A stretch of DNA of 64,000 bases from Ophiosphaerella korrae (Eukaryota > Ascomycota > Dothideomycetes > Pleosporales > Phaeosphaeriaceae), in NCBI GenBank assembly GCA_028456385.1, contig JALNQF010000132.1, positions 1-64,000 on the forward strand, read 5' to 3'. The notes beneath the pieces were generated by a model. It was given only the letters and a program-made list of their open reading frames with translations, did not search any database and was not told the origin of the DNA. Of this stretch, positions 54,869-64,000 are shown piece by piece (position 1 is the stretch's first letter; the number at the start of each line of letters is the position of its first letter). Position numbers and translations under genes: made by a program.

Positions 54869-55951
54869 CTAAAATGGTGTAGCGGATTGCTTATTTCTAC
54901 TAGCCCTCTCATGTCCATCCGAGCCCTTCATGGGGAAAAGTTGCATTAGTGTTTGCAGCAAATCGGCTGGCCGCACCTCTTGCATGCTAGTGATTGCAAA
55001 CCTAAGACTTGATGGAGTTGTAGCCTCCTCGTTGTATTTAACATTGTCCTGATGATAAAGCAAATCCTGGACCGGTACGCGTAAGGCATCTAACAACTCA
55101 TTCCTCTGCGAACCGATGTGCTGTTCCCAGCCCCTGCTCCGCTCAAATTGAGCACCCGTGGGAAGCGAGAATGGCTGCATAAGTGAGCTCGAGTAGCCGT
55201 TCGATTTTGGTGGTATGCCCTGATCCTTTCTCCCATGTATGAGGCTTCCAACAAACGGTGCAACACGGACATTATACTCTGCGCGACCGAGCCTTGTTAT
55301 AGCTTTATCTAGCTCTTCCTCCCATTCCTTGTTCAGCTGGATCATCTTCTTTTTCAACATCTTCTTGTGGCTTGACCCAAACCGGTCAAATAGCTCCCAC
55401 CTGCTGCCTTTCCACCTTTTCACAAATTCTTCGCGCTTGTCAAATATGGTTGGCGTTTTGTGATGTTCCATTACGGCTGCGAGGTAGCCTGCCATGAAAC
55501 GCTGTGCCGATGGTGATATATCGTAGGTTTCAGGATTGTCGGGAGTGGCTTGCAGTCTGCGTGACGGATGAGCCAAACGAGGTTGGCGGTTGGCTTCATG
55601 GAGCAATGCAATGAAGAAGGAAATATTCCAGCGAGTGATGTCGTGGTAGCGCCGAAATTGGTGAGTCTCGTTGAGAGAATAGAAGAATATGGCTCTGGTT
55701 ACGTCCAGACTTTGCCTATTCTCATCCTTGATTGGATGGCATTTATTGAAATCTATCAGACTGCGATTGAGCAAGAAGAATGTAAGTTGTATATCTCTTG
55801 GTATGGTTGGGATATGCCGCGCTCTTGAGCTTTGGTCGAGGATGTCGTCGATTGTGAGAGCAGGTAGGACGTGTTCTGGTATGCCCTGGAGCTTGCGCTT
55901 AAGGAGGCCGTCGAGTTGAACCAGATCGACTGTCGTAAATTCAGGGACCAT
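54869..55951 (-). CDS. Hypothetical protein, unrecognised
   Basis: Uninterrupted 360-residue frame from ATG 55951 (MVPEFTTVDLVQLDGLLKRK). No signal peptide or membrane segment. The composition is soluble and mainly helical, with a charged KKMLKKKMIQLNKEWEEELDKAI stretch near residues 211-233 that could be a coiled coil, and an aromatic cluster FFIALLHEANRQPRLAHPSRR near 112-132. The C-terminus is polar. Codon usage looks coding and the frame is long, so it is probably a lineage-specific gene. Function unknown. Confidence 0.6.
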   Translation of the reverse strand: MVPEFTTVDLVQLDGLLKRKLQGIPEHVLPALTIDDILDQSSRARHIPTIPRDIQLTFFLLNRSLIDFNKCHPIKDENRQSLDVTRAIFFYSLNETHQFRRYHDITRWNISFFIALLHEANRQPRLAHPSRRLQATPDNPETYDISPSAQRFMAGYLAAVMEHHKTPTIFDKREEFVKRWKGSRWELFDRFGSSHKKMLKKKMIQLNKEWEEELDKAITRLGRAEYNVRVAPFVGSLIHGRKDQGIPPKSNGYSSSLMQPFSLPTGAQFERSRGWEQHIGSQRNELLDALRVPVQDLLYHQDNVKYNEEATTPSSLRFAITSMQEVRPADLLQTLMQLFPMKGSDGHERASRNKQSATPF

Positions 55952-58244
55952 GATAAAGTAAAGCTATGTACGCTGGTAGTCGAGGACAGGTTGAGTGGGG
56001 CGCTGATTACTCAAGCAGTGTGTCGTGTAAGGTACAAAGGTAACAAACGGGGAGCCGGAGCTAAAATTCTTTTACCTTAGTTCTTAGTTGCCCAGGTGAG
56101 TGCAAGCAAGCGTATCTTGACCGAGTCACGCTTGATTAGATGACATGAAGCTATTATGAGGATAGCATGCTCACCGAACATACCGTTCCTGGCCATGCTA
56201 TTGTCACTTACTACGCCATTTCCCATATCTAGGTAGTGGTACGTTGCTATAAGTAATATTACGTTCATGGCACAAAGCTTGAAGTTTTGCAAAAAGACCT
56301 TAAGGGCCTTTTACCAGGGCTATTCCTCTAACACACTAAATGTATTTACTTCAGTGTTGGTCAAGCTAAATATCATTTCACCAAAGTAATTCAGATTGAG
56401 GGAAATCCAAGGTTGATCTGGAGAGGAAACAATTTAAATATTACAATCAATTATTATGATACGAAACCAACCTGATCCCTTATGATGCCCTGGACGTGGC
56501 TGACAGAAATTCAAGTTAAAACATATGTCTGGGTTTAGAATATTAGTTTTGATAGTTAATTATGTATATAAGTTTGACAAATTAACAAAATATTGAGAAT
56601 AGGGGAGCTCTTGGAGACCGATGGGACCACATGGACTTAAGTTGCATGAAATTTTGTATAATATCGTTATGAGCCTTCTCGTCAGCATCGCTCTACATTA
56701 TTAAACAAGATATAATTCCCACCGTTATACTCAGGATACTTATAGGGGGCTTATGGCAAGGGCGACCGAATTACTGCACAAATAAGCCTCACTATTGAAC
56801 ATGGTCCTATATGTTCTATAAGGTTCTAAATCGAAGCCTGAACATTCCGGGTGAGATGACAGCTGCGTTGATATCCTCATTCCATTGGTAGTTACAGATC
56901 CTTATTTTAGCATTATCTGAATCATCAAGCAGTATTGTGATACCCACATGTAGGTACGAATTCCACAAATCGGTAAGCGCTCAATACCATCTCAAGCAGG
57001 GTCACGATGGAGCTGGCACAAAAGGAAATCGGCCATGTCGATGAATTCGTCGACTCGGAGGAGTCCAGCCGGGCCGCCAAGATCAAGGCCTTCTCCGATG
57101 CCGCCGATGTCGAAAAGACGTTGAGGCTCCGCGACAATCTAGGGGACGTTCAGATGGAGATGTAGGGTGACTTTTGGGGGTCCCTGCCCCTCCCCTGTGC
57201 CTCCGAGAGGCTCGATGGAAGGAGCGATAGATAGGCCTGGCGGCGACAGGACCTTTTGGGTTCGTATAAGCCATTGCCATAGTAGGCCAATGGTGCCTTG
57301 GTCTCAAATGAAGGCCCAGATGGCCCTCAAAATGAATACGTATCTGCCAAACTTCTTAGTTCAGCGTGACACAAGATGACAATTTCATGAGTTTTATGTA
57401 GATTGGAGCCTTCTAAGTCCCCAGTCACGCGGCTGGTTCAGATTGAGACGAAAGCTGATAGATTCGATACTGTATATGCAATAAATATTAATGATAAGTA
57501 GGTGACCTCTGACTCGCAAGTCCCAAAAGCCGAGTAATGGCAGATCATTTTATGTCACGCTTGTTGTAATCAAAGGCTGCATGATGAGTAAACCTGCACT
57601 GTGTGTTGGACACGATAGGTAAGCCATCGGCTTGTGTGGCATTTGACTAGGCAGTGCGGGTCTGCGCTAGCGAAGACTGGCAGCCACTTCCAGAGCAGCG
57701 CCCAACAAGTAAGATGGTCGCCGCACTCAATATAGTGCTGAGAAGCGATCGAGCTTCCTTGGTCGGTTGCAGGTCGACTGTAATAACGATGGCAAGATTA
57801 TTGACTTCTTCGCATCTAGTAATTTTAGATATCTCGCGTACGAACAGAGGATTTCGAGGCGCAACATTCCACTAACCTTCTCGCACGCCTGACGAGGCTA
57901 GAATTTTGCTATAGTAGTAGAAGTATACGGTATTAATTACTAGTATGCTTGAAATCCTTTTGTGTGGTATTTTCTCACATACCAAGGTAAAATAAGTTTC
58001 CTGTAGACTTGAAGAATTATTACTAATATACAATTGTGTGCAATTCAGCCACTATTATCAATAGTAACCTATGCCCTTGCGCACCGCCTGTACCTCTTCC
58101 GCATAACCTAGTAGTAAGGCAATCTTAAGCAGAGAAAGAATAGAGCAAGTAGTCAGAAAAGGAAGCTAATTCCCCACTTTGTATCCAGGGAGGTAGATGG
58201 TGGAAGCAAAAAAAACCAAAAAAAGGGAATATGATATTCCTGTC
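55952..58244. other. Gene-poor, AT-rich stretch with one small ORF
   Basis: Mostly AT-rich, no firm gene. At 57007-57165 (+) a 52-codon frame MELAQKEIGHVDEFVDSEES...DVEKTLRLRDN looks like the N-terminal cytosolic start of a transporter, then ends (GDVQMEM stop). It may be a truncated gene start; confidence is low. Confidence 0.35.
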
Positions 58245-58497
58245 GGTAGAGCGCCTAGTTTGTGGTTCTCCTCCCTCTACCCAAATTGAGAAGATTGGGG
58301 TCTATCTCTGAGTAAAGCGAGCGCCACTTGGAGGCTTCTCAGCTCTACTCAGAGTAGTGGGTCCGAAAACTGCCCTGGGAAAACCAGGGGCGAGGGCGGC
58401 TTTCGAACCCACGACCCCAGAGTGACCTGTGATAAGTTTGTCAGCGTGGAACTGTTCAAATGGGGAGAGCGATAGACTTGCCTAGACTAACGACCCG
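58245..58497 (-). repeat. SINE-like dispersed repeat, copy 2
   Basis: On the minus strand it begins tRNA-like, GGGTCGTTAGTCTAGGCAAG (A-box region), with GGGGTCGTGGGTTCGAAAGCC (B-box/T-arm) about 80 bp on. Then comes the core GCTGAGAAGCCTCCAAGTGG CGCTCGCT shared with 31897-32100. On the + strand GTCGGTAGAGCGCC also looks like a tRNA D-arm, so orientation is not certain. Confidence 0.5.
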
Positions 58498-59763
58498 AAT
58501 CCCCAGTTATGTTGCTCTTGAATTGTATTAATTATATACACCAAAAGATTGAGTTGCTCATATCATCAAAATAAACCTACAGCTGTGTGCGCGCAAACGG
58601 ACTGAGTAGCGAGGGCGCGTTATTTACTGTTGCCTTGCAAGTGTGGCACTAATTACGTCAACGCGCGCATGATTGAGCGGGCTGCCTCTGACGCGGGGTA
58701 CCAGAGAAGTTTGACGAGGTGAATGATGTTGAAGAATGGGACGGAAACCGGAAAGTCGTGTGGTAATACTATGAACACCAAAACATCGACACCGGCACGT
58801 TGGGAGAGCGTGGGAGTACAGTACTTTGTGCAGGTCTCTGTATCTTGAGCGTTAAATTGCCGTCTCGATATGAAAATGGTCGCAAGAAAGCCATGTTGGA
58901 GCAAGTCCCATCCATTTCCCAGTCTCTTACTCCACAGTATCACGAAAGTAACCAACTGCTGTAAAGAAATTTAAAGTAATAGCAGCAAGGAGGAGATATG
59001 GGCAAAATGAGAAGCACATGGCTTGGGCAACTGGCAACTTCTACCTCACCGCCATGCCACCAACGTGAGAGAACGACCGACTCAAACTCCCACAAACAAG
59101 TAAAAGACAAGAAACAACGAAAACTTACCCAAGAATACTTACCCAAGAACAACAACGCAAACTAGAAAAGAAAACGGCCCCGATCAAAAGCTACAAGCCT
59201 CCCCAACAACAAGTCCATAACTCCCACGCTCAAAAGCACAACAAGCCACACCGCCCCATCCCGCAAACCCATTCTCATCACGGCATCACATCAAGCACAT
59301 CCAACGACAAAAATATCCACGAAAAGGCGGCTACAAATGGCGTGCAACATGTGCTGCAAGCGCGATGGCAGGGCCACCAAAGTCGGTGGGAGTGATGATA
59401 GACTTTGCGCGCTAGACGAATCAGGGAAAGGCTGGGCCCACGATGTCACACACGGCCAACACCACGTTTACAAAACGCAGTCTGGAATTTGGATAATTGG
59501 GGTCGGGTGTAAACGAGAGTGGCAGACGGGCATTGTTTTCGTGGGATATGGGGAGTACGGGGCCAAGGGGAGAGGGCAAATTTGTTGAACTTGAGTGCAG
59601 GTCGCATTGTACACACTCGGAACAAAGACACATGAGAACTGTAGAACTTCTTGATTTCATTGATATTTTGGTCACACATTTCAAGTCGTTTCCATCTATC
59701 TCACTTGATTCAAAGGCAAGATAGCCATGCAATTACCCGACCCCCAACGCCAACAAATGCGCA
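58498..59763. other. Intergenic, downstream of RPC1
   Basis: No gene supported. 3' flank of the polymerase gene. Confidence 0.4.
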
Positions 59764-62700
59764 CTACAAAGCCTCCCACCCCTCCTCGAACATCGCCCTC
59801 TTGGGCGCCAAATCCTCGCTCCCAAGATACAAAGGCCTCACAACCTGCAATGCGCCGGTCCCCAGCTTCATACTCTGCCCCATGATGATGCTCTCACTCA
59901 CACCATCAATAGTATCCGTCTTACCCCGCGCCGCCGCCTCAAACAAATGATCAGGCGTCTTTTCAAAAGACGCAAGCTGCAAGACGGAGTCGCGCGTCTT
60001 CTGCAGGCCAAAGCGCGTGATGCCGTAGACGTCCCCTTTGAAGGTCATGACGTCGGCGAGGAGCGCCATGTGTCGCGGGTCGATATCCATGTTGCCCATG
60101 ACGGAGCTGATTTCACGCATGATGGTGGCACGCGCGGCTTCGATGCCGAGGACGGTACGGACTTCCATGACGTGGTTGGACATTGTTTTGTTGGGATCGA
60201 TGCCCGAGGTTGTCAGACAGTCGCGCAGGCCGTAGCCTTCGACGAGGAGCTCGCATTCGTATTTGCCTTGAGCATTGGGCTTGGTTTCTTTACGGATGAT
60301 GGCACGTGTGCAGTCTGGGTAGCCTTTGACGACTACGTCGGGGAGTAGTGCTTTGACCTGTTGGACACGTTCAAAATACTCTTTTTGGTTCTTGAGCGTT
60401 TTCGTCGAGCGCTTTTTGCCGTCTCTGGGATTTGTAACTTCGACACGAAGGATGCTATTTGAGACGCGGGTTTTGGCGCCGGCTTTGCCCCACTTGAGGG
60501 GTTTGTGTTTGTTGATGGCTTCAACTACCTCTTCCGCCTTGAGGTTAACCCCGAGCGCAGCGACATGATCCCAATCAATCCGGAAGGCAATGTATGCACC
60601 ATTAGGGTGCCAGACATCCTCAATGTAGGTGATAATGTCGCGGAGATAGGTCTTCTCAATATGGGCTTTGACGTGGCGAGCGGCCTGTTCATCAAGCTTA
60701 TTTTCCAACACACAGGTTATGACCGGGGTCGAGATGACGGAAGACGCGTTTATAATTTCCTTGATACGCGGTACACCTTGTGTGATGGACATACCAGCTA
60801 CACCCGCAAAATGAAAAGTCTTCAGCGTCATTTGCGTACCAGGCTCTCCAATAGACTGCGCACCGATGGCACCTACTGCGTGGCCGGGCTGCACACGCGA
60901 GCGGTGGTACTTCGTTAGACAGAGGCCAATGAAGGTGTCGAGCGCTCTCTGTGAGATTTTTGCGATGCCATCAGCGAGATTATACTTCTTCGCGTCTACC
61001 TTTGAAAGCTTTTTCCCAGAAGTCGGTTGTTGAACTCCGAGATGTATCAGTGTGGTCTCGAGCTTCTTCGTTTGCTTAAACACATAGTCTTGCACCTGAT
61101 CCAGAAAGTCTCGCAACGACTCTTTCTGATCAATGCCGCTATCGCTCTTATCCTTGTAGTCAAGCCGCGTGACGCCATCTAGTTTATATCGAGGGTATTT
61201 AGTCCGTTCAGTGTTCAACTTGGTTTCAGTGTGCCTGCGAGCTACTTCAGGCGTGAGGCTTGGCTCATCATTGTTCCAAGTTGAAGTGATGGCATGTGAA
61301 AAGGTGCGATCGAAATGCACAGGCTGCGCTTTACCCTCCATGTCCACTGGGTCAAGGTTGTCATCTCCGTACTGGAACTGTACTACTGTCCCTGACGAGT
61401 TACGCACAGTATCATCATACTGCGCTGAAAGATCTTCCAACGACTTCATCAAGCGTCGACTCATATAACCGGTTTCTGCCGTTTTGACTGCCGTGTCCAC
61501 CAATCCTTCACGACCACTCATAGCGTGGAAAATAAATTCACTAGGGGTGAGCCCTGAGAAAAAGCTGTTACTGACAAAACCTTTCGAAGCTGGTTGGCGA
61601 GACGCTTTTGGAAAGTGAGGTAGTGTGCGGTGATGGAAACCATCCGCGACACGAGCACCGCCAATCATCTGCTGTCCGACGGAAGCTACCATCTGGGAGA
61701 CGTTGATGTTAGAACCTTTGGAACCACACTTTGCCATTAAAAGTGGAGAATTCCATCTGCTCAGTTCCTCAAAGCAAATATCACCAGCAGCTTGACGAAC
61801 ACCAGACAAGATGCCACCTATGCGAACTTCCATGGTTTGCTCTTCGTTGCACCCTGGGTCGCGCGAAAGCTTGCCTTCTTTGTAATCTTGGATGAGCTTA
61901 TCGCATTTTGCGTACGCTTCTTGCACCAAAGCTTGTTTTTTCTCATTTAGAACTTGCCCTGGCGTGACATCGCTAATTCCAAGAGAGAAACCATTGTTGG
62001 TTAACCAGCGTGCAGAAAGCCTGGAAAGCCTGTTCATACCCTGCACAGCGTGTTCTGGTCCAAAGTCTCTCATCATGACATAGAATACAGAGTCTTTTTT
62101 GCCATCTCCAACTGTGGATTTGTCCATGACGCCACACATGACTTCTGAGTTTCGAATCACGAGATACGAGTCGTTTTCATCTAGATCATGGGCGCGACCA
62201 CTGACAGGCTTGAATTGTTTGCCCGATGCCTCGAGGTTAACAAGCACCCTTGATGCCTTGTTGGGTCTCATGAGCAGGTTGAATACCTGTTTTCCTGTCC
62301 AAAGTGCCTGCGGTTTCCACACAACTGGTGGCGGTATTTCAATGGGCAGATACTTGCCGGTGTCCGGATCGAATGCTCCCTCTCCACAGAACATGTAATT
62401 CACAATCTGACAGAAAGTGCGTCGGTCAAAGAAATTACTCTTATTACTTAAAATGTAGGAAGCAGTGATGAAATCCTGAATGGCGGCAATGATTGGAGTT
62501 CCGTTTTTTGGCGTGGCTAGATTGTACTTGACGCCCATCAGCTCCGTCGCCTCTGTACGCGCTTCTTCCGTCTGAGGAACGTGCAAATTCATCTCGTCGC
62601 CGTCAAAGTCAGCATTGTATGGGTTACAGACACACTCGTTCAGTCGAAAGGTTCTCCATGGGCGGATCTTTGCTCTGTGACTCAGAATACTCAGCTTATG

Positions 62701-64000
62701 TAAAGAAGGCTGGCGATTGAAAAGTACGATATCGCCATCTTCGATATGTCGTTCAACGATGTCACCGATCCGAAGGCCGTTGGCCGCATTCTGAAGTGCC
62801 GCTCCACGATCCTTCTTGCGAGAGAGGTACGACAACATCGTCTTTCGAGGCTCCTTGTCGGGGCCCATGTCCTTGAAGATGACATTGACACCTGGGTACT
62901 TGAAACTCCCGTTACGAACCAACCTCTTAAGCTTTTCCATGTTATATCTCGTCACCTTTTCGGGGTAAGTCAACGTCATGGCAACGCGCTCTGGAACAGC
63001 GACCTCGTCGATGCTCAAGTTTGGATCTGGGCCGATGACAGTACGGCCAGAGAAATCTACACGCTTTCCCGAAAGGTTTTGACGAAAGCGACCCCCTTTC
63101 CCTTTGAGCCTCTGTGAAAAGCCACGCATTGTCTTTTGCAGGCCCTGTTGTTTTAATCCTGGGGCGTCGCTGTTGATGTACATGGCGATTTGCAGTTGCA
63201 AAAAGTCCCACTGCTCCATTAAGATTTGCAGAGGAAAGCCGCGAGCTAACCCAGCACGGATAATACTGCTAATCTGACATATGTCGCCAATTTTATTCGT
63301 AACGTCGTCTTCAGTTGCTCCACCCTCCTGCTGGACGGTTGGGCGAAGGGCAACGGGCGGCACGGGCATGTACTCCCAGATCAGCATCTCTGGTCGCGCA
63401 TCCTCGGGTATCATGGCCAGCAGCTCGCAATCTTCAGGAGAGATGTTCTTGAACAGATTGAGGGTGCGCAGGGGATGCATGTCGTCGACAGCTTTCTTCA
63501 GGTGCTTGTCCAGATCAGGATTGGCAGTCTTGGCAGTGTCAAAGGACTGGTCGAACTCGACCTTGCCTGGAGGTGGTTTCTTCGTCTTGGCAGTGGAGCG
63601 ATTGAAGGCATCGTAGCGGTTGTGGATGATTTTGAGAGGATGACCAGGCACCTTGCGCACCGTCCCCTGCAATGCATTGCAGTAGGGGCAGTTCTTTTTC
63701 TTGCGGCAATCTTCGAGTATCTTTTTGGAGACGGCGCTCCGTCGCAGCGTGTCCATGTTGGGCTGGCGCATGCTGCGCAGGTAGTGGCGGCGCTGGTCCT
63801 CATCGAGCAGCACGCGCGAGCAGTCCTTGCAGATGCAGTTGAGCACCTCGATGATGTGCTTCAAGTAGCCGACATGGAAGGCCGGCAGGGCCAGTTTGAT
63901 GTGGCCGAAGTGGCCATTGCAGTGGTCGAGGTCCTCGCCGCAGGTGGTGCACAGGGCTGTCTTGCTCGAGATGCCCATGCGCAAGTCCATGGGCCCATTG
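59764..64000 (-). CDS. RPC1: RNA polymerase III largest subunit, partial (N-terminus off the window)
   Basis: Catalytic beta-prime-like subunit of nuclear RNA polymerase III, which makes tRNAs and 5S rRNA. 1,408 codons from 63990 plus continuation to the window edge (NGPMDLRMGISSK); the real start lies beyond 64000. In order: zinc-binding CTTCGEDLDHCNGHFGHIKL; a second CICKDC / CPYC pair; the clamp and RFRQNLSGKRVDFSGRTVIGPDPNL; the active-site NADFDGDEMNLHVPQTEEA; bridge-helix/trigger region GSKGSNINVSQMVASVGQQ and SFFSGLTPSEFIFHAMSGREGLVDTAVKTAETGYMSRR; QPGHAVGAIGAQSIGEPGTQMTLKTFHFAG; and the C-terminal MTFKGDVYGITRFGLQKTRDSVL. Lack of a heptad CTD and this short tail separate it from RPB1. 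No intron or lesion in 4.2 kb. Confidence 0.96.
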   Translation of the reverse strand, partial: NGPMDLRMGISSKTALCTTCGEDLDHCNGHFGHIKLALPAFHVGYLKHIIEVLNCICKDCSRVLLDEDQRRHYLRSMRQPNMDTLRRSAVSKKILEDCRKKKNCPYCNALQGTVRKVPGHPLKIIHNRYDAFNRSTAKTKKPPPGKVEFDQSFDTAKTANPDLDKHLKKAVDDMHPLRTLNLFKNISPEDCELLAMIPEDARPEMLIWEYMPVPPVALRPTVQQEGGATEDDVTNKIGDICQISSIIRAGLARGFPLQILMEQWDFLQLQIAMYINSDAPGLKQQGLQKTMRGFSQRLKGKGGRFRQNLSGKRVDFSGRTVIGPDPNLSIDEVAVPERVAMTLTYPEKVTRYNMEKLKRLVRNGSFKYPGVNVIFKDMGPDKEPRKTMLSYLSRKKDRGAALQNAANGLRIGDIVERHIEDGDIVLFNRQPSLHKLSILSHRAKIRPWRTFRLNECVCNPYNADFDGDEMNLHVPQTEEARTEATELMGVKYNLATPKNGTPIIAAIQDFITASYILSNKSNFFDRRTFCQIVNYMFCGEGAFDPDTGKYLPIEIPPPVVWKPQALWTGKQVFNLLMRPNKASRVLVNLEASGKQFKPVSGRAHDLDENDSYLVIRNSEVMCGVMDKSTVGDGKKDSVFYVMMRDFGPEHAVQGMNRLSRLSARWLTNNGFSLGISDVTPGQVLNEKKQALVQEAYAKCDKLIQDYKEGKLSRDPGCNEEQTMEVRIGGILSGVRQAAGDICFEELSRWNSPLLMAKCGSKGSNINVSQMVASVGQQMIGGARVADGFHHRTLPHFPKASRQPASKGFVSNSFFSGLTPSEFIFHAMSGREGLVDTAVKTAETGYMSRRLMKSLEDLSAQYDDTVRNSSGTVVQFQYGDDNLDPVDMEGKAQPVHFDRTFSHAITSTWNNDEPSLTPEVARRHTETKLNTERTKYPRYKLDGVTRLDYKDKSDSGIDQKESLRDFLDQVQDYVFKQTKKLETTLIHLGVQQPTSGKKLSKVDAKKYNLADGIAKISQRALDTFIGLCLTKYHRSRVQPGHAVGAIGAQSIGEPGTQMTLKTFHFAGVAGMSITQGVPRIKEIINASSVISTPVITCVLENKLDEQAARHVKAHIEKTYLRDIITYIEDVWHPNGAYIAFRIDWDHVAALGVNLKAEEVVEAINKHKPLKWGKAGAKTRVSNSILRVEVTNPRDGKKRSTKTLKNQKEYFERVQQVKALLPDVVVKGYPDCTRAIIRKETKPNAQGKYECELLVEGYGLRDCLTTSGIDPNKTMSNHVMEVRTVLGIEAARATIMREISSVMGNMDIDPRHMALLADVMTFKGDVYGITRFGLQKTRDSVLQLASFEKTPDHLFEAAARGKTDTIDGVSESIIMGQSMKLGTGALQVVRPLYLGSEDLAPKRAMFEEGWEAL

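Noticed and set aside
57007..57165. Small ORF resembling a transporter N-terminus
   Set aside because: Only 52 codons, no downstream exon with membrane helices found; too weak to call as a gene.

Overview
This window is nuclear DNA of a filamentous ascomycete (Pezizomycotina, probably Dothideomycetes/Pleosporales; the order is inference). Support comes from about 50-60 bp GT-AG introns, Zn2Cys6 regulators, HET-domain genes, a PNP/NACHT-WD40 gene pair, and transposons destroyed by C-to-T / G-to-A change of the RIP type. The right half (about 39.6-64 kb) is mostly conserved core genes. The left half (1-38 kb) is an accessory compartment rich in pseudogenes and transposons.

Layout. 0.4-2.5 kb: Zn2Cys6 transcription factor (+). 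3.6-4.2 kb: hAT transposase relic (-). 4.6-6.3 kb: decayed amino-acid/GABA-type permease (-), divergent from an apparently intact class-III aminotransferase at 7.1-8.6 kb (+). 9.3-13.2 kb: two adjacent broken genes, a PNP-domain protein ending in a glycine-rich 23-residue motif and a NACHT-WD40 receptor beginning with a related motif. This is the layout of an amyloid-signalling NLR/effector pair. 14.4-15.9 kb: repetitive DNA with one unusual repeat-containing ORF. 16.4-25.55 kb: a Fot1/pogo-like DNA transposon (TIRs, TA target site) split by a complete chromodomain Ty3/gypsy element with 440-bp LTRs and a CTATA target duplication, all heavily RIP-mutated.

26.1-26.7 kb: MBF1 (-). 28.3-30.1 kb: broken HET gene (+). 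32.3-35.4 kb: large intact HET protein with a WW domain inside the HET domain (-). 36.4-38.0 kb: CorA-like transporter pseudogene (+). 39.7-41.1 kb: protein kinase (-). 43.0-45.3 kb: TRP-like/flavin-carrier membrane protein (-). 46.9-47.2 kb: a three-exon gene for a 64-residue secreted six-cysteine peptide, too finely split to appear as a long ORF (-). 48.6-49.5 kb: secreted M15-like peptidase (+). 50.1-52.3 kb: second Zn2Cys6 factor (-), divergent from a zinc alcohol dehydrogenase with a frameshift at 53.6-54.5 kb (+). 54.9-56.0 kb: unknown protein (-). 59.8-64 kb: RNA polymerase III largest subunit, N-terminus beyond the window (-).

The most interesting items are the decayed NLR/effector pair with its micro-inversion, the hidden secreted cysteine-rich peptide, the WW-in-HET fusion, and the precisely resolvable nested transposon. 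No search was run; family assignments rest on motifs read by eye.
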